Shown: positions 21,946 to 34,814 of the stretch, in pieces
How the letters are laid out: every line of letters begins with the position of its first letter
How positions within the stretch are numbered: the first letter of the stretch is position 1
Origin: Asterella californica
Taxonomy: Eukaryota > Streptophyta > Marchantiopsida > Marchantiales > Aytoniaceae
Length of the DNA: 64,000 nucleotides
Direction of reading: 5' to 3'
Assembly (NCBI GenBank): GCA_036924285.1
Contig: JAYKYS010000001.1
Span: forward strand, 42,469,501 to 42,533,500
Position numbers and translations under genes: made by a program
The notes under the pieces: generated by a model
What the model saw: the letters and a program-made list of their open reading frames with translations, nothing else
Database searches by the model: none
What the model was told of the DNA's origin: nothing

Positions 21946-24900
21946 GTCCTTCTTGCATACTCTTATACTTGGTCATCTTTGTTGCTGCCACCACGCCTGC
22001 ATCCATCCTAGGGGACGGGTGACCACTTGTGCCGTCACCGAGTCTCGTGTCAGATCCGTGACAATCACATCTGTCATTGAGACCTGGTCCTCTCTTAGCA
22101 TGTACAAGTCAACCCTCACTGATCCTCACGTCTGAAGCGTATACCAACGCTCTCTTCACGTCATGTGATCGCTCTCCCGTGCTATAACAAATACAATATC
22201 TCTGATGGCATCATGAGTAGCTATCCGTTCTCCATCGTGAGGACAGCGAGCAAGGTGTCAAGTGAGATATCACACTCACATGTGAATAGTGCCGAAGCAA
22301 CAGGTTGGACCAAGTCTAGACGAAACTTCATCATTATAGAGAAGATAGTCGGTGCGAGTCAAAACGCTCTAATGCAAAGTCGAGTTTATGATTCAAGAGC
22401 GGAGTCGAGCTCTAGTATCTCATGAGATGGAAGGATCAACTAAGAGTGCACGAAGAACCTGTTGGAAGTGATGTCTCGTCAGAGAGGACTACAGTCCACG
22501 AGATGCATCGGTAGCTAAGATATCGAATCGATGATGTACCTTACATGCATCAAGAGTTAAACTATCTCTTGTCTCATAGAGACACGTCTGTAGTAGATAA
22601 GAATCGTCTTCCACCTCTGTCAAATAGCTCTCTAGGATAAGTATATCTTGTATGAGGAAACGACAACGGAGCCAAGGTGTTGAGAGGACTCAATTACCCA
22701 AAAGGGCTGCCGGAGCAGTCTCCTCCATAGATAATAAACCTAGCTCGTCACATGATATTGATAATGATGTCTGTCTATGTGGGAGAGGTCTTGCCACACA
22801 CCTAATACTCGCTCATTTCTTCACAAAATGTATCAATTCTAAAATCAAAATACACAGAAACAACAAACAGAAAAAAATATACAAACAAATGTGCACTAAC
22901 CCACCCCGACACACTCTACCCTTTCAACTTTCACTCTCTTCTCTCCTCTCTCCTCCCCTCCGCTCTCCTCTCCTCTCCGTTGTCGTGTTGTGACACGGCT
23001 CACATGTGAATTTAGCATAGAACTTGTATTGTGTTGTTTTTTGTGTTTTGTGAATTTTTGTCATATAACTCATTAGGCGTCACGTCCAGGTTATCTATGA
23101 TGTCAGATCGTATGATAATGAGACGTGTCATCTCAGTGATCCGTGGACATTCGCATGAGTGGCTCTTGTTGTCAAATTTGGATATAAGATAGAGGGTAGA
23201 TTATTCGTGAGGTATTCTTCTTTGCGCCAGTGTTACTTAGTGTCTTACATGAAGAGTGATGAGTTGTGAGAGTTGTACTTATGGAGGAAGGATTGATCAA
23301 AGTTTCGGATCTTTCATTTTCAAAACCGTTTCATATTAAGCTTCGCTACATTCATCACGATCACTTTCGACAATGGTTCGTTGCCTACTTTGGAGTGAGT
23401 TCATGAGGAGGATGATGGATTTGTCTACTCCGATGATCTTATTGATCGTCATATATGAGAAGAATTACTCCAATCTTAAAAATTTTCACTCAAAGATTCA
23501 TTAACATGCTCATGGAACTCAATCATTGGCTCCAAGCAAAAACAGATGAAAGGGACATTGACTTGAAAGTTCAAGTCTGTTCACTCGTCAAAGTAAAATG
23601 TACATAGTCTTTAAAGCTGTAAAGCTCATAAGTTAACATAGACAAAAAGTTTGATCCATTTCGGGTAATTGGTTTAGGATCTAAGGCTGAAATTTAAGAG
23701 AGTAGTAGTTAAGAGTTAGAGGAAATTTCTTGTGAAGTTTGAGCCCAGTTGGAAGTTCAAGTCGGGAGCAAGAGGTTGCCAAAGTTCAGATTACAGCGTG
23801 TCCAAAAAAGAAAAGTGATTTCTCCTTACTTGGTTGACTTTGAACAAACGACTTGGGATTTGGAGGTAGAACTTCATGGAGGTGTTGCAAGTGAGATGAA
23901 GGAGCTATGTTGTGAACTTGGCATGGAAATCATATTGAGAAAAAACGTCACATTATGTCAAGATTGATAATTAGAAGTGTCTAAGAACAATGTATCGTTG
24001 TCTTCGGCACCACGTCCTGAACTCACTGATTGCTTGTTGCGTGCATGCCTTGGGAAGCTTGTATAGTAGACTATTCATTGCTGTAAGGTTCATCTTGAAT
24101 CTAACTCATATCAACGAACTGTAGAAAGTCAATATTGAGTATTAAGGTAATTTGTTAAGAAAAAGCAGTGAAGAGTGTATTGCTAGTGCACATTTGAAGG
24201 TGCTTCAGTGATCTGAACATATGTTTATCATGTATGAATCCTTCATGTACTTAGAATAAGGATGAACGCCCAGTTGTGTTGTGTGGTGCACAAGTGTACA
24301 CTTCATGTCAGGTTAGGTCAGTAGAAAACTAGACAGAGCTTGATAGATTGGATAATGAGGGCATTGGTATTTCATCGAGCAGGTCCAAGGTCTTGTTGTA
24401 TCTCTCTATGGTCAGATACCCCTTGTATTCTCCAACCAAACTTCATGATCTACGACATCATGCACTCACTCACTCATTCACCTTCTCTCAAGTCTTGAGC
24501 TTTGGGATGGTATTCTTTCAACAGACCCCGAATCCTAACTGTTCAAACTAATATTTGGTGCCACAGCCAATGTCGATGTATCTTTAAAGTCTGTCGTGGA
24601 ATTGTGGACCTATCCCAATGGTAGTATGAGAGGTTTTTAGGAGACTGTAGCCCCTCTTCACAATTTTATTGATGAATGCATATTTTTCACACGCAAGAAC
24701 GATCTAATGCATATGTGGATTGACACAAATCGAACATAATGTATGATGTGGAAGAAATGTGGAGTAATTTAATTTATAGATATGACTGAAATATGATTAT
24801 CCAATGTGAGGCATTAGAGTATGAGCAAGTGAACTCGATTGGACTGTAAGGTCTATGGTTCAAATTTCAAAGAATCTTTTTGTGCGGTCGTAAGTTTAGA

Positions 24901-26159
24901 GTGTTTTTAGCCTTGTTTACAAGTCCAATCATCTTGGTTTAGGAGATAATGTTTCTATTGATATTGGCACCATCCGAACAGCACTAACAGCAATAATGAA
25001 CTGAATAGGCACTGAAATTGATGATGAATTTCAATTAATTTACATGCGAAAAAGTCGTATTTATCTATCAAAATGTGGAGGGACTAGAATGTCCCATTTT
25101 TACATCGTTTGTAACTTTTGATAGAAAGTCAATGGGAGAGATTAACTATGTCAATTAATGGATAATCAGTAAAGTATGTTAGAATCATACTTATGTATGG
25201 ATCGGACCACTGTTATGGAAGAAGTTATTTTTTGCTTTCTAGACTATTGTATCAGAGTCCATTTAGCAATTACCATGTTCTTTACTGTTTACAACAAGCA
25301 AAAATGAATCACCATACTACATTATTTATGTGTTCCAGTTGAAGTCTCGACATAATGACGAGGTGACTCATTTGTTCCATGGAGTTTTCAAACAAGCCGA
25401 TAGTGAAGAGTTGACGACTTCGACTCGTGAAATCGAAGGTTCGTGCATCTATTGTACATCCCGTCCGCACATCAAGAACTGTTTTACAAGATCATCAACA
25501 AGATGTTTCAAAATTAAAACCGCTTGTGCGGTCGCTATACTTGAATTTATCGTTTATCAAACTTACGTGACTCGTATTCCATAAACCATCTGACAATGTG
25601 AACACGATGGTGCGATCCTCGTCTTAGTCCTCGTGTTCCATCTCCCACATGCACTATCTTGAAGTACCTCCAGACTCTCCGGAGTAGTGTGTGCTTTGAA
25701 CCAAAATTGTTTGTAACCTCAATGAGAAAATGAGTCAAGCATACATCAGATTTTAACTGAATAAATATGCATGTTCAACCACTTTTGGAGAAAGATTGCT
25801 TGATATATGTTATCGATAAAGATGTAATTTTATATAAAAATTCTATATCAGATTTACTGAAAATCAAAAGTATGTGTTAAAATGTTAAATGCTAGCCATA
25901 CAGAGAACTAGAGAAACCTCCCAGAAAACCCATGAGTGAATGTCGTACCAACACACCTCCAACAGTATTAATCCTGCAGGTTTCTAACAAAAAATATTAC
26001 TTTGATCTAGAGTATCACATCTCAAATTCACTTAGGGAAGAACGAGTATAAGAAGACAGACATCGGACCAAGAGAAAAGCTCATGGATGAGGTTCGTTGT
26101 GGGCTCTTTTTTTCTTAGTATGTGTTGTGTTTCTTCCAGGAGGCACATATATCTTGAGG
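21946..26159. other. Gene desert, no recognised gene
   Basis: The sequence is AT-rich, with a polypyrimidine stretch at 22,920-22,980. The ORFs at 21,944-22,135, 22,165-22,425, 22,652-22,993, 23,749-23,967 and 25,330-25,584 are short and lack recognisable motifs. I see no retrotransposon polymerase motif and no exon series. Confidence 0.5.
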
Positions 26160-26460
26160 AATATACTTATTACAGCAAATAAATTTCGAAGATTTTTGTT
26201 CTCTTTTTGTTAACAGAGAAACTATAAATATCATATAAAGTTAATATAAATTACAAAATTCATTTCTAATATTAAGCAAACTGAAGTTGCAACAGATCCA
26301 CACATAACCCATAATCACAGTGCGTGAAAATTACGAAACCGGGAGTTTGAAACCGAATAAATATTAATTTTTATTAATAAGCTCTAAACCCTGCATTTAT
26401 TACGAGTTACATAATAAATTAAAGCATGTTTTGCCTATGAATATGCATGCTCCGTAAACA
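26160..26460 (+). repeat. Modular hairpin repeat, unit 3 (degenerate)
   Basis: A weak module A is near 26,190-26,220, followed by AT-rich sequence. A module D phrase (ACATAACCCATAATCAC) lies near 26,302-26,320. A module B-like inverted pair of AATAAATTA phrases is near 26,355-26,420. ATGAATATGCATGCT is at 26,437. Confidence 0.4.
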
Positions 26461-26672
26461 CCTTCCTCTTAACTTGCCCATTTCACCCAAAATTTGGTAC
26501 ACCCAGCGGTAAAAGGAAAATTCTCTTATATGGTTCCCTAAAAGTACATCCGGACTGTCCGACTATGATTTTCCCCACGTACCATCAACGTCACCGGCGG
26601 TTTCCAAAGACTACTCGTTGTTTACGTTAGCAATCGGTAAGATTGTTATCACCTAGCACTATCTCTCAAATT

Positions 26673-27030
26673 GAATAAATATACATGTTTGTTGAACTTC
26701 TGGGAACTTTTGCTCCCTTGTTGTTATCAGGGAAATATATAATATTAAGTTAAAAGTATATATTAAATAACTATAGGTGATTATAAATTTATTATAATTA
26801 TTATTTTATAAATATTAACTATTAACACATATCTGGAAACACGTGAAAACCAAGATATAAACCATAAGTCTTGAGTAGACTACTGTCCTTCTAAACGTAC
26901 AAGTCTGAAAGTTGTAGTTAATTTAATATCGGTTTAATTTATTATCTAAACCTTCGGGCAGGAAGGGTTAGATAATAAATTAAAAATCGGTATATTTACC
27001 TCTTCCATCAAAAGATGGAGGAGCTGAATA
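26673..27030 (+). repeat. Modular hairpin repeat, unit 4
   Basis: Module A (GAACTTCTGGGAACTTTTGC) is at 26,690-26,720, with an AT-rich spacer after it. Module D (CCATAAGTCTTGAG) is near 26,860. Module B is a strong hairpin with arms at 26,933-26,955 and 26,962-26,984 (23 nt, one mismatch, 6-nt loop). Module C is CCTCTTCCATC / GATGGAGGA at about 27,000-27,020. Confidence 0.75.
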
Positions 27031-27054
27031 TGTTTCCTTGTATTGATTATAAGT

Positions 27055-27440
27055 ATGAATATGCATGCTTGATGAACTTCTGGGGAACTTTTGTTCCCTT
27101 GATAATATAAGAAAATATGTGTTAGATAATTATTGTATCTTGTGTAATAAATAACTAAACTACTCTCTAACTATTATATGTTATCTGGGCCAACAAGTGC
27201 GCAATGGACCATACGTGCAGGGTGTCCAAACGTACCTTGTAGGATATAAGTGGGAAAACTTGTTCAATTAATTAACAGATTAACTTATTATCTAACTCTT
27301 CTAAATAAAAATATCAAATAATAAATTAAACGATCTCCGCATATTCTCCTCTTCCGAAATTTGGAAGAGTATGAATATACAAGCTTAATTTATCATCGGA
27401 CCTTTCTGACGGGAAGGATGAGGTAACAAACTAAAGTATT
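27055..27440 (+). repeat. Modular hairpin repeat, unit 5
   Basis: It starts about 380 bp after unit 4. Module A contains the perfect hairpin GGGAAC-TTTT-GTTCCC (27,083-27,098) after GAATATGCATGCTTGATG. A weakened module B is at 27,287-27,330. Module C (CTCTTCCGAAATTTGGAAGAG) is at about 27,348-27,368. A further module B hairpin with CCTTTCTGACGGGAAGG follows near 27,400. Confidence 0.7.
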
Positions 27441-29189
27441 TATCAAAGTAATTTTTTTAGTTGGTAACTTGCCAGACTTATACTGTTGGAGGCAAGATGG
27501 TATAAGCTTCACTTACAGTTTTCCGACGAGGTTTCTGCAATTCTCTATATGGTTAACATTTTAACATTAGTTTTAATTTTTATTAAAACTCGATCTGAAA
27601 TTTCTATATAACTTACATCCTTACCAATAACAGATACCAAACAAAATTGCCAAAAGTGGTTGAACATGCATATTTGGCTTTTCCTCCGAACTTTGACACC
27701 CATTAAATAGGATAAGAAGCAGAGCGTATTCAAGGTAGATGACCATGGTCTGCCAACTCCAGCGGGCTGTATGCGGTAACATCTGCCGATGTCTACTGAC
27801 AAATGGAAACTGTATTTCTGTGACTTACCTGTTAATCCGGTAAAGAATCTCAGTTGTTGTGTTTTGGAGAAATAATAGTTACTCCTTATTATCGAGAGGA
27901 CATTATAGTGACTTGACAAATATCAGTTGTACTTATAAGTATTGTGGAATATATTTTTATTATTGTACAATTTTATTTAAAAAACGAAAGTCAAACATTT
28001 ATCAAGATTTTGGATCGTTTTAGAAATCAGCATGTTCTCTTTAGCCATTCATTATAAGCAAATGCGTGGAAACTTCAGAATAATATTTCAAATTGAAGGT
28101 CTTTCTTTGTATTCCGTTATAGTAGAAAACGACTCCGGGATGGCCAAGAGCGTTTATATTCATTTTTGCATTTTAACTATAAAACTTTTATTGTCAAAAT
28201 TACATACATAATATCGAGTTATCTTAGCTGCTTTCTTTGTCCGTACCTACTTCTTACATTGATGTAAATCAGTATTTATAAACTTAATATGTCAGTATTT
28301 AGACTTGATATTTTCTCAAGCGTACCATGTTCAGAAAACTAAAAGGTAACTCTATATTCTACTTGAACCTTTACGCACAATGACTGTACACATAATTATT
28401 CGTGGTGATTGTATATCAGATTATTTATTGCTGCATAACCTAGAAGGAAAACAATATGCAATAAAAGATTACGTAAAAACCCATCTTTTTATTTTTATGC
28501 AGTAAACTAATCAAATAATATTACCTAGGAGAATGAATAACTTTCTAATTATCAGAAACTGATACATTGTATCAGCAAATAGTAATCAAAGTTTGATTAT
28601 TATTGTTGATTGTTACGTGCTTATAATAATCAAATTTCGGTTTTTCTAATATATAGTGATGAACCTCGATAATTAATTTTTGGTTTATATTATAGAATTA
28701 GAGTTTTATTACTATCAAGATACTAATATGATTTTCTATATTTTTAAAATCTAAAAAAATATTATATTGATACATACATACATTTTCTTGACATCAGCAT
28801 ATCAGATGCTGATTATTGATGTTATTTTGCATATGGAATGCATTAGAAAGAGTTGCAAGAGATGCGAACTGTCCCTTATAAGATTTGAATTTTACTTGCA
28901 GCTATATTAAACAAAATGTCCATTGGTATACTACTCATATAAAACGCCAAAAGATTCTCTTCTGCAACATGGTAATGTGCCTTTTGTACTTTTCTTGTTT
29001 CTATGTTATATTCGAGTTCTTTGTACTTCTTTTGCCACGTGTTGACATAGCTTGGTTCGGATAGCAAGAACAGAATGGACGGATGGATTTTGCTTGCCCC
29101 CACCAACTACTCTAAATACAAGGAAACGAGGTTTAGGGTAAAAGACAAAAGAGAAGGTAATGAAATCTTGTCCGAATTGGTATCCACAC
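27441..29189. other. AT-rich intergenic DNA, no gene recognised
   Basis: The sequence is very AT-rich. A 124-codon minus-strand ORF (27,919-27,545) and shorter ones show no motif. ATTATTGAT and similar AT phrases recur, but nothing clear is present. Confidence 0.5.
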
Positions 29190-29570
29190 AAATATGCATG
29201 TAACGTAGAACTTCCACTTCTGGGAACTTTTTCTCGCGTGATGTTCTTGGAAAAGAAACACGTGTCAAGCGGAAACTCTATACTAATTACAAAAGAAAAA
29301 TCAAAAGTTATTTTCAGATGTTAAATGTTAGTTAGAATTAGAAATGCAAAACTATCTCAACATAACCCATAAGAGAAACGTATACTCAATCACTTCAAAG
29401 TCTATACGTGCGGCAATCTGCTAATGAAAAAAAATATATCTAATAAATAAATATATTTATTTATACTTAATTTTTCTAAAATTAATAGATAATAAAGGAA
29501 ATCTTGCTTTGTGGATGGGAGCTTATTGAAAACCATATTTGCCTCTTGCATGTGGAGGAGTTGCAGGAGA
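29190..29570 (+). repeat. Modular hairpin repeat, unit 6
   Basis: Module A-like AATATGCATG followed by ACTTCTGGGAACTTTTTCTC is at 29,190-29,235. Module D (ACATAACCCATAAGAG) is near 29,360. Module B is degenerate AT sequence at about 29,440-29,495. Module C (GCCTCTTGCATGTGGAGGAG) is near 29,541-29,562. Confidence 0.5.
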
Positions 29571-29773
29571 CATACCACTTCTCCTTGTATTCTTGGAGTT
29601 GAGATGTGAGGAAAATTTCAACTTACATTTCTTGTTAGTGTCCAAATCACGTGTCGGGAGTGGTATACAATTGTTTTGAATACCACGTGAAAGGAGGGAG
29701 ACTCCAGTGATGATTTATACCCTAACAACGGAATATCCGCAGAGGAGGAGGAGGAGGAGAAGGAACGAGGGCT

Positions 29774-30416
29774 ATGAGTAAGAATGATGTTCCTGCACCT
29801 GCTACCGGCTCGAAACGAGGAGAAAACATCGCGGTAAGGGTAATGTATGACGATGAGGGAGAAATATCTTACTTTTCTCGAATAGAATCCACGATTGTTC
29901 AAGTGTTGGGCTCTTCCATGAGATAACCCGTAAGAAATACGAACCCGATTTCGCTAGAAACGCAGTAGTTAAACGAGAGAGAGATCATCGAGAGTGGAGA
30001 CGAGAGTAGAGGAAACAAGAGGAGAATCGGTAAAGACCACAAATGCGGAAGAGATGTATCGCTATTACTGCTCCCTCGTAAGAAGTGGCTAACGAACTTG
30101 ATGTCCTTCTCTTCGTCCCTGCCTCCTAACGAAGATTCTATCGGTGGGTGATTCTTGATCACCAGTCGTACACATCCGACCACTGCTGGAAGGAAGGAGG
30201 GACCGACATCAGACCGACAAATCATTACCTTACCGGCATGAGCGGTGATTTTTGGGCGCCTGCTAAAAACAGGGGTTGTTGTCAAAAGCAGTAGGTGGCG
30301 AAACAAGACAAGCGTGAGGGAGGAGCACACGGCCCCGCCGCAAGAATGCAAGAGGAAGGCCAGCAACATGGTCGAATGGAGTGGTTACACAGCAAAGAAC
30401 ATCGGAAAGAAACGTG
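29774..30416 (+). CDS. Possible small two-exon gene, unrecognised
   Basis: An ATG at 29,774 opens 20 codons (MSKNDVPAPATGSKRGENIA) that end exactly at GTAAGG (29,834). A candidate acceptor at 30,293-30,294 restores the frame as VAKQDKREGG and continues to QEEGQQHGRMEWLHSKEHRK. The TGA is at 30,414-30,416. The product would be about 60 very hydrophilic residues with no known domain. The local G+C rise fits a gene start. The acceptor's pyrimidine tract is poor, and the exons could equally be leader exons of the WD40 gene downstream. Confidence 0.22.
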
Positions 30417-31755
30417 AGTTGGTGGCTGTTGTGGTGCAGAAGGATGAATTATGAAGCAAGATCGAGAGATTCAACATCTTGCGGATCTCACGAAGCAGAA
30501 CGCTCCAGACGCCGTGCCGATCAAGTCTATAGGGAATAGGCGATTGTGTTCTCTTGTTTCAGATGTATAAGGTGAGACGCTACTTACACTTGGAGGCTTG
30601 TAGTTTGTTAGTTGTGTCAGTTCTCTTTGTTTGTTTCACGCCTATGTGGACAGTCGAGTTTTTCAAAGAGGGGTTTTTCTTTTTGTGGCGGGAAGTTTAT
30701 TGCGAGTGTTTTGTGTCACATGCTTCTTCGCTCCATGAAATACGGAGCGGAAGAGCATCGTCCCGCGTGGGTATATTGTGCGGTAATTTTAGGATCGAAT
30801 AATTTATGCAAAAAACTTGTGGATTATTCGCGGTAGTCAAGGCGAGGGACAAGAATCGGCACGGCAGTAGTTGATAGGACTCCAGTTCAACATAAGCCGT
30901 GAGTACGCCGCGGTCTGCTTCATTTGCGAGCGTATTGTCTCATGTGCCTGCGGAATTGCAGATTCAAGATGTTGGTTGGGGAAGAAGATGATCATAATAA
31001 CAACAGTTTGTTTAGCAAAGTAGAATTTGCTCTTTCATTCCAGCTATATCCAGTTAGTCCTACTCTCTGTGCCAATTGCATCTCTGAATCAGCACTTAAC
31101 GCGCTGAGTCTGCGCTGTGTCTAAGTTGGTACCTCAAAGAGGGGAAATAGCAGACTTTTGGTCCTTAAGCAAGTTCTTTTCTTTCTCATTCTTGAGGAGC
31201 AATCAGTATTTCGGATGTTTTCACTGATTGTAAGAAGGGCGGGTAATGACCTACGTGAGAAGATGCGATGTTCTTTTCTTTTAGGGTGAATCACAGGTGC
31301 TGCTAGGGAACTGATGGAGTATGTACGTATGCACATTTGCACATTTGCACCCAAAGACCGATGGTGCCTCAGCTCGATTATTACTTATTATCGATGTTGG
31401 TTTTTTTCTGTCGATGTGCTTTGTGAATATTATCGTACAGGAATCTTGGACTTTCAATTTCTCTGAAGATCGTTCGGACACCGCGGACTGTTGAGGTCAA
31501 CATTCGAAGAGTCTCAAGACATGCGGAACTGAAGCGCTCATGGATGTCATGAAAAACCGTTCCAAATGAGCTCTATGTATGTATCCTCGATGCGTGATGG
31601 GAAGAGCTCTGGCCTGGGCATGTACTCGGACGTTGTGAAGACTTGAATGGAGTTGCAGCTTGTTCTAAAACTACGAACAAACCTGCCTCAGACGAGTTGC
31701 TTGTTCTTCCGAGGAGGGGCAACTTCTGTTACAGGCACTTGGAAATTCCTGAGAT
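30417..31755 (+). promoter_or_regulatory. Upstream/leader region of the WD40 gene
   Basis: No protein-coding exon is convincing here. A sequence TTCTGTTACAG followed by GCACTTGG at 31,726-31,744 looks like a splice acceptor 12 bases before the WD40 ATG, suggesting an intron in the 5' leader. Short ORFs at 30,554-30,836 and on the minus strand at 31,121-31,481 look incidental. Confidence 0.4.
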
Positions 31756-32787
31756 ATGGTGCACGACCAGGCGATGGATGGTTACTCTGAAGAACCTCAA
31801 CGGAGAGCAGAAATCTACACATACGAGGCCCCTTGGCTGGTTTATGGAATGAATTGGAGTGTTCGGAAGGACAAGAAATTTCGATTAGCCATAGGGAGTT
31901 TCATTGAGGATTACCGCAACAAGGTGGAGATTGTGCAGTTGGATGACGAAACAGGAGACTTCAAGGCCGATCCAAAACTCTCGTTTGACCACCCTTATCC
32001 TACCACGAAAATTATGTTCATACCAGACAAGGAGTGTCAAAAGCCTGACCTCCTTGCTACGACGGGCGATTATCTTCGAATATGGCAAATTACTGACGAC
32101 CGAGTGGAGCCAAAGAGCCTCTTAAATAATAACAAGAACAGTGAATTTTGTGCACCTCTCACTTCTTTCGATTGGAATGAGGCAGAGCCAAAGCGATTGG
32201 GGACGTCTAGCATCGATACAACATGTACCATCTGGGACATTGAGAAAGAAGTAGTGGATACTCAACTCATAGCACATGATAAAGAGGTGTACGACATTGC
32301 TTGGGGGGGACCTGGTGTGTTCGCGTCTGTCTCTGCAGACGGATCTGTCAGAGTTTTTGATTTGAGAGACAAGGAACATTCAACAATTATCTACGAGAGT
32401 CCAGTTCCAGATACACCGCTTCTGCGACTAGGCTGGAATAAACAAGATCCTAGATACATGGCTACTATTCTTATGGACAGTTCGAAGGTCGTCGTATTAG
32501 ATATTCGATTTCCCACGCTCCCAGTTGCAGAGCTTCAGAGGCACCAGGCCTGCGTGAATGCTATTGCATGGGCACCGCATAGTCCTTGCCACATTTGTAC
32601 CGCAGGAGATGACTCACAAGCGCTGATTTGGGATCTATCCTCCATGAGCCAGCCTATAGATGGAGGTTTGGACCCAATCTTGGCTTACACGGCAGGAGCG
32701 GAGATAAACCAACTACAGTGGTCATCAACGCAACCCGACTGGGTCGCAATCGCGTTTGCAAGCAAGCTTCAAATCTTGCGAGTGTGA
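31756..32787 (+). CDS. LWD1: LWD/AN11/DCAF7-family WD40-repeat protein
   Basis: This is an intronless 343-residue CDS. In plants the family includes LWD1/LWD2, which support the circadian clock, and TTG1/AN11, which scaffold MYB-bHLH complexes. The animal member DCAF7 scaffolds DYRK kinases. The family signature is clear: [19 protein letters not shown] near residues 18-36, [117 protein letters not shown] and the C-terminal SKLQILRV. At least five WD blades are visible and the length is full. The start at 31,756 gives a short N-terminal extension. An internal ATG at 31,774 (MDGYSEEP) is an alternative. High conservation argues for the LWD/AN11 clade rather than divergent TTG1, though TTG1-type function cannot be excluded. 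Confidence 0.96.
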   Translation: MVHDQAMDGYSEEPQRRAEIYTYEAPWLVYGMNWSVRKDKKFRLAIGSFIEDYRNKVEIVQLDDETGDFKADPKLSFDHPYPTTKIMFIPDKECQKPDLLATTGDYLRIWQITDDRVEPKSLLNNNKNSEFCAPLTSFDWNEAEPKRLGTSSIDTTCTIWDIEKEVVDTQLIAHDKEVYDIAWGGPGVFASVSADGSVRVFDLRDKEHSTIIYESPVPDTPLLRLGWNKQDPRYMATILMDSSKVVVLDIRFPTLPVAELQRHQACVNAIAWAPHSPCHICTAGDDSQALIWDLSSMSQPIDGGLDPILAYTAGAEINQLQWSSTQPDWVAIAFASKLQILRV

Positions 32788-34626
32788 TTGGGAATAATAA
32801 TTTGAACTGTGAGAGTGTCCTTCTCTTTTTTTTTCGGCTGCCAGATCAGTGTTTCACTCGGAAGATTCGTCCAGCCAGAGAATGCGAAGATCTCTCCTGG
32901 TGTAGTTTTCTGTGTATATTCAGGAATCACAGAACGGGACAAGTAGCAGCATTTAGACTTAGCATTAGACGCTTTCTGTAATACGAGAGCTTACAGTATG
33001 CAGTGTGCTCCTTCTGATATCTTACTTCCATAGCTTGATGCGTGGCGTGTTCATAGATGTTTCAGCGATAGTCGAAGAATTCACTACCGCTAAGTTCACT
33101 GGTACTTCATCTGTTCTAAGAAGCGGTACGGGGAAATCGGGATGCTTTACACTCGTGGAAGTTGTAAATAAGGTAACAACTTTTGCACTCGCAAACGGTG
33201 TCGAACTGTATGCGAGTAAGCTGCCGAACGTCCATTCTTTGTGTGTAAGTATTTTGCCTCCATGTGTAATCCTCCATGTCTTGATGATTAGAGCCTGTGT
33301 GTATGTTTTTTGCCACGGCAATATGCACAGAATCTCGAGAAAAAATGAAGTTTCAGAAGCGTAGTTTATAAATCACTTCTGCGACAACACTGAGATGACA
33401 TGACGGGGCTGTCTCTTGTTTTCAGTAACTAAATACTCCGGGAAACGACCAATTTAATACATTTCCCTTACGGATCGGGTGGAACATAATAGTAGTAGGT
33501 CTTGAGTTTGTACTCTTGGTTACGTCATGAATTTGCAGTCAAGCTTTGTGCTTTGATTGAATGTATATGAAGCATTTGAAGGTTTTCTGGGTATTCTCGC
33601 TTATCAACTGTGCATCCAAAGGGACATCCGGACGGTACATGAGCAGAAAGACCAACGTGATCTGCTGATAGTAATAAATTCAGGTATTCCGTTCCTTCAT
33701 AACCTTTTGACTCTCATGCTTAGCTCTCTGGTCTTCTTTCAGGCAGGTAGTGTCTTTCTTTTCTACTGCTCTTATTCTATTCCTGTGCTTCCTGAAATAT
33801 GCGAGGAGGAACTCATTTTGCGACATTTGTGCTGTCTGCGAACAGAGAAATTTAACCGTTGTATTCAGTATACTTTTGCTGATTGAATTTACCTGCGAGA
33901 ACAGAGTCTTTTAAGTAAAAGTTTAAATCAGAGTTCGCCAAGAGCTTTCACTCTATGCTTCACTTTAGAACTCACTTTATAGAGTCTCGATTAAGAAACG
34001 TTGGAACTTCTTGTGGTATTTGGAAATTGTATCTTCTCTTTAACCTAAAAAACACCCGGAGAAAAAGGAAATATTCCTTTTCTTGATTTTAAACTCGTGT
34101 TGGGGGTTTTAATGGACGACGTATCAATGATGTTATACTTGAAAATTTTTTCTCTTTCCAATTTACCCTAAACTGAGAACATTATTTACTTTTTGCTTCG
34201 TTTGTATCCCGAAACTTTATTTTTGTTAGTGCATCTTTTGTATAATATAAATCTTATGATCTAAAAGGTTTTTAAGATCTTAAACAAAATAAATTTTCGA
34301 ATACTCTAATGATTGCTATTATTATCTTTTTAAAATATCAAAATTCTACTACACTATCCTGTGTCAGTGGTTTTACAGTTTTATGAGAAGGTACATCTCG
34401 AGCTCTGAACTGGAAAGTCTGCACCTTCTGGAACTAAAGATTCGGACCATCTTCTCCATTTCCTTCTCTAGTGTATTACTTATGCGCGATATAGTTGCTG
34501 AGCATTAGATCTTGCTTTGTCTGTAAGATATTTTATTCATCATGCTATGATATCTTAATAACATTAGCACTAGTGATTATAGGGTTTATCCTCGATTTTC
34601 TCGTCTCTTCACTCGTCTCGGTGTTT
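32788..34626. other. 3' flank of the WD40 gene and intergenic DNA
   Basis: The first several hundred bases are probably its 3' UTR, but no clear AATAAA is placed close to the stop codon. ORFs at 33,005-33,364 and 33,557-33,886 (plus) and 33,022-33,321 (minus) have no recognised motifs. Confidence 0.45.
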
Positions 34627-34684
34627 GGTCCTTTGGGTCCTCTTTCATCTTATTCGGTCCTTTTGGTCCTCTTTCATCTTGTTC
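34627..34684. repeat. 29-bp tandem repeat, two copies
   Basis: GGTCCTTT(G/T)GGTCCTCTTT starts at 34,627 and 34,656. The copies differ at a few positions. Confidence 0.85.
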
Positions 34685-34814
34685 GGCTTGATGGATCCGT
34701 TTGTTATTATTCATCGTGTCGTTGATGCATGGAGAAAATTAGAGAGAAGGTCCAGACCTCTTTGTGATCTAAGCCTCTAGAGAAGACTGCCCATAACTCA
34801 AATTCCATCGAAGT

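Noticed and set aside
24780..24890. A GGTTCAAAT-containing segment reminiscent of a tRNA T-arm
   Set aside because: I could not build a matching acceptor stem, D-arm or anticodon arm around it.
29899..30369. A 156-codon minus-strand hydrophobic ORF
   Set aside because: It is the reverse of a purine-rich, G+C-rich plus-strand segment, which forces Leu/Ser/Pro-rich text. It has no start context or family match.
30245..30454. A 69-codon ORF ending in KDEL, resembling an ER-retention signal
   Set aside because: It has no signal peptide or domain, and another frame over the same bases looks more coding-like. Four terminal residues can match by chance.
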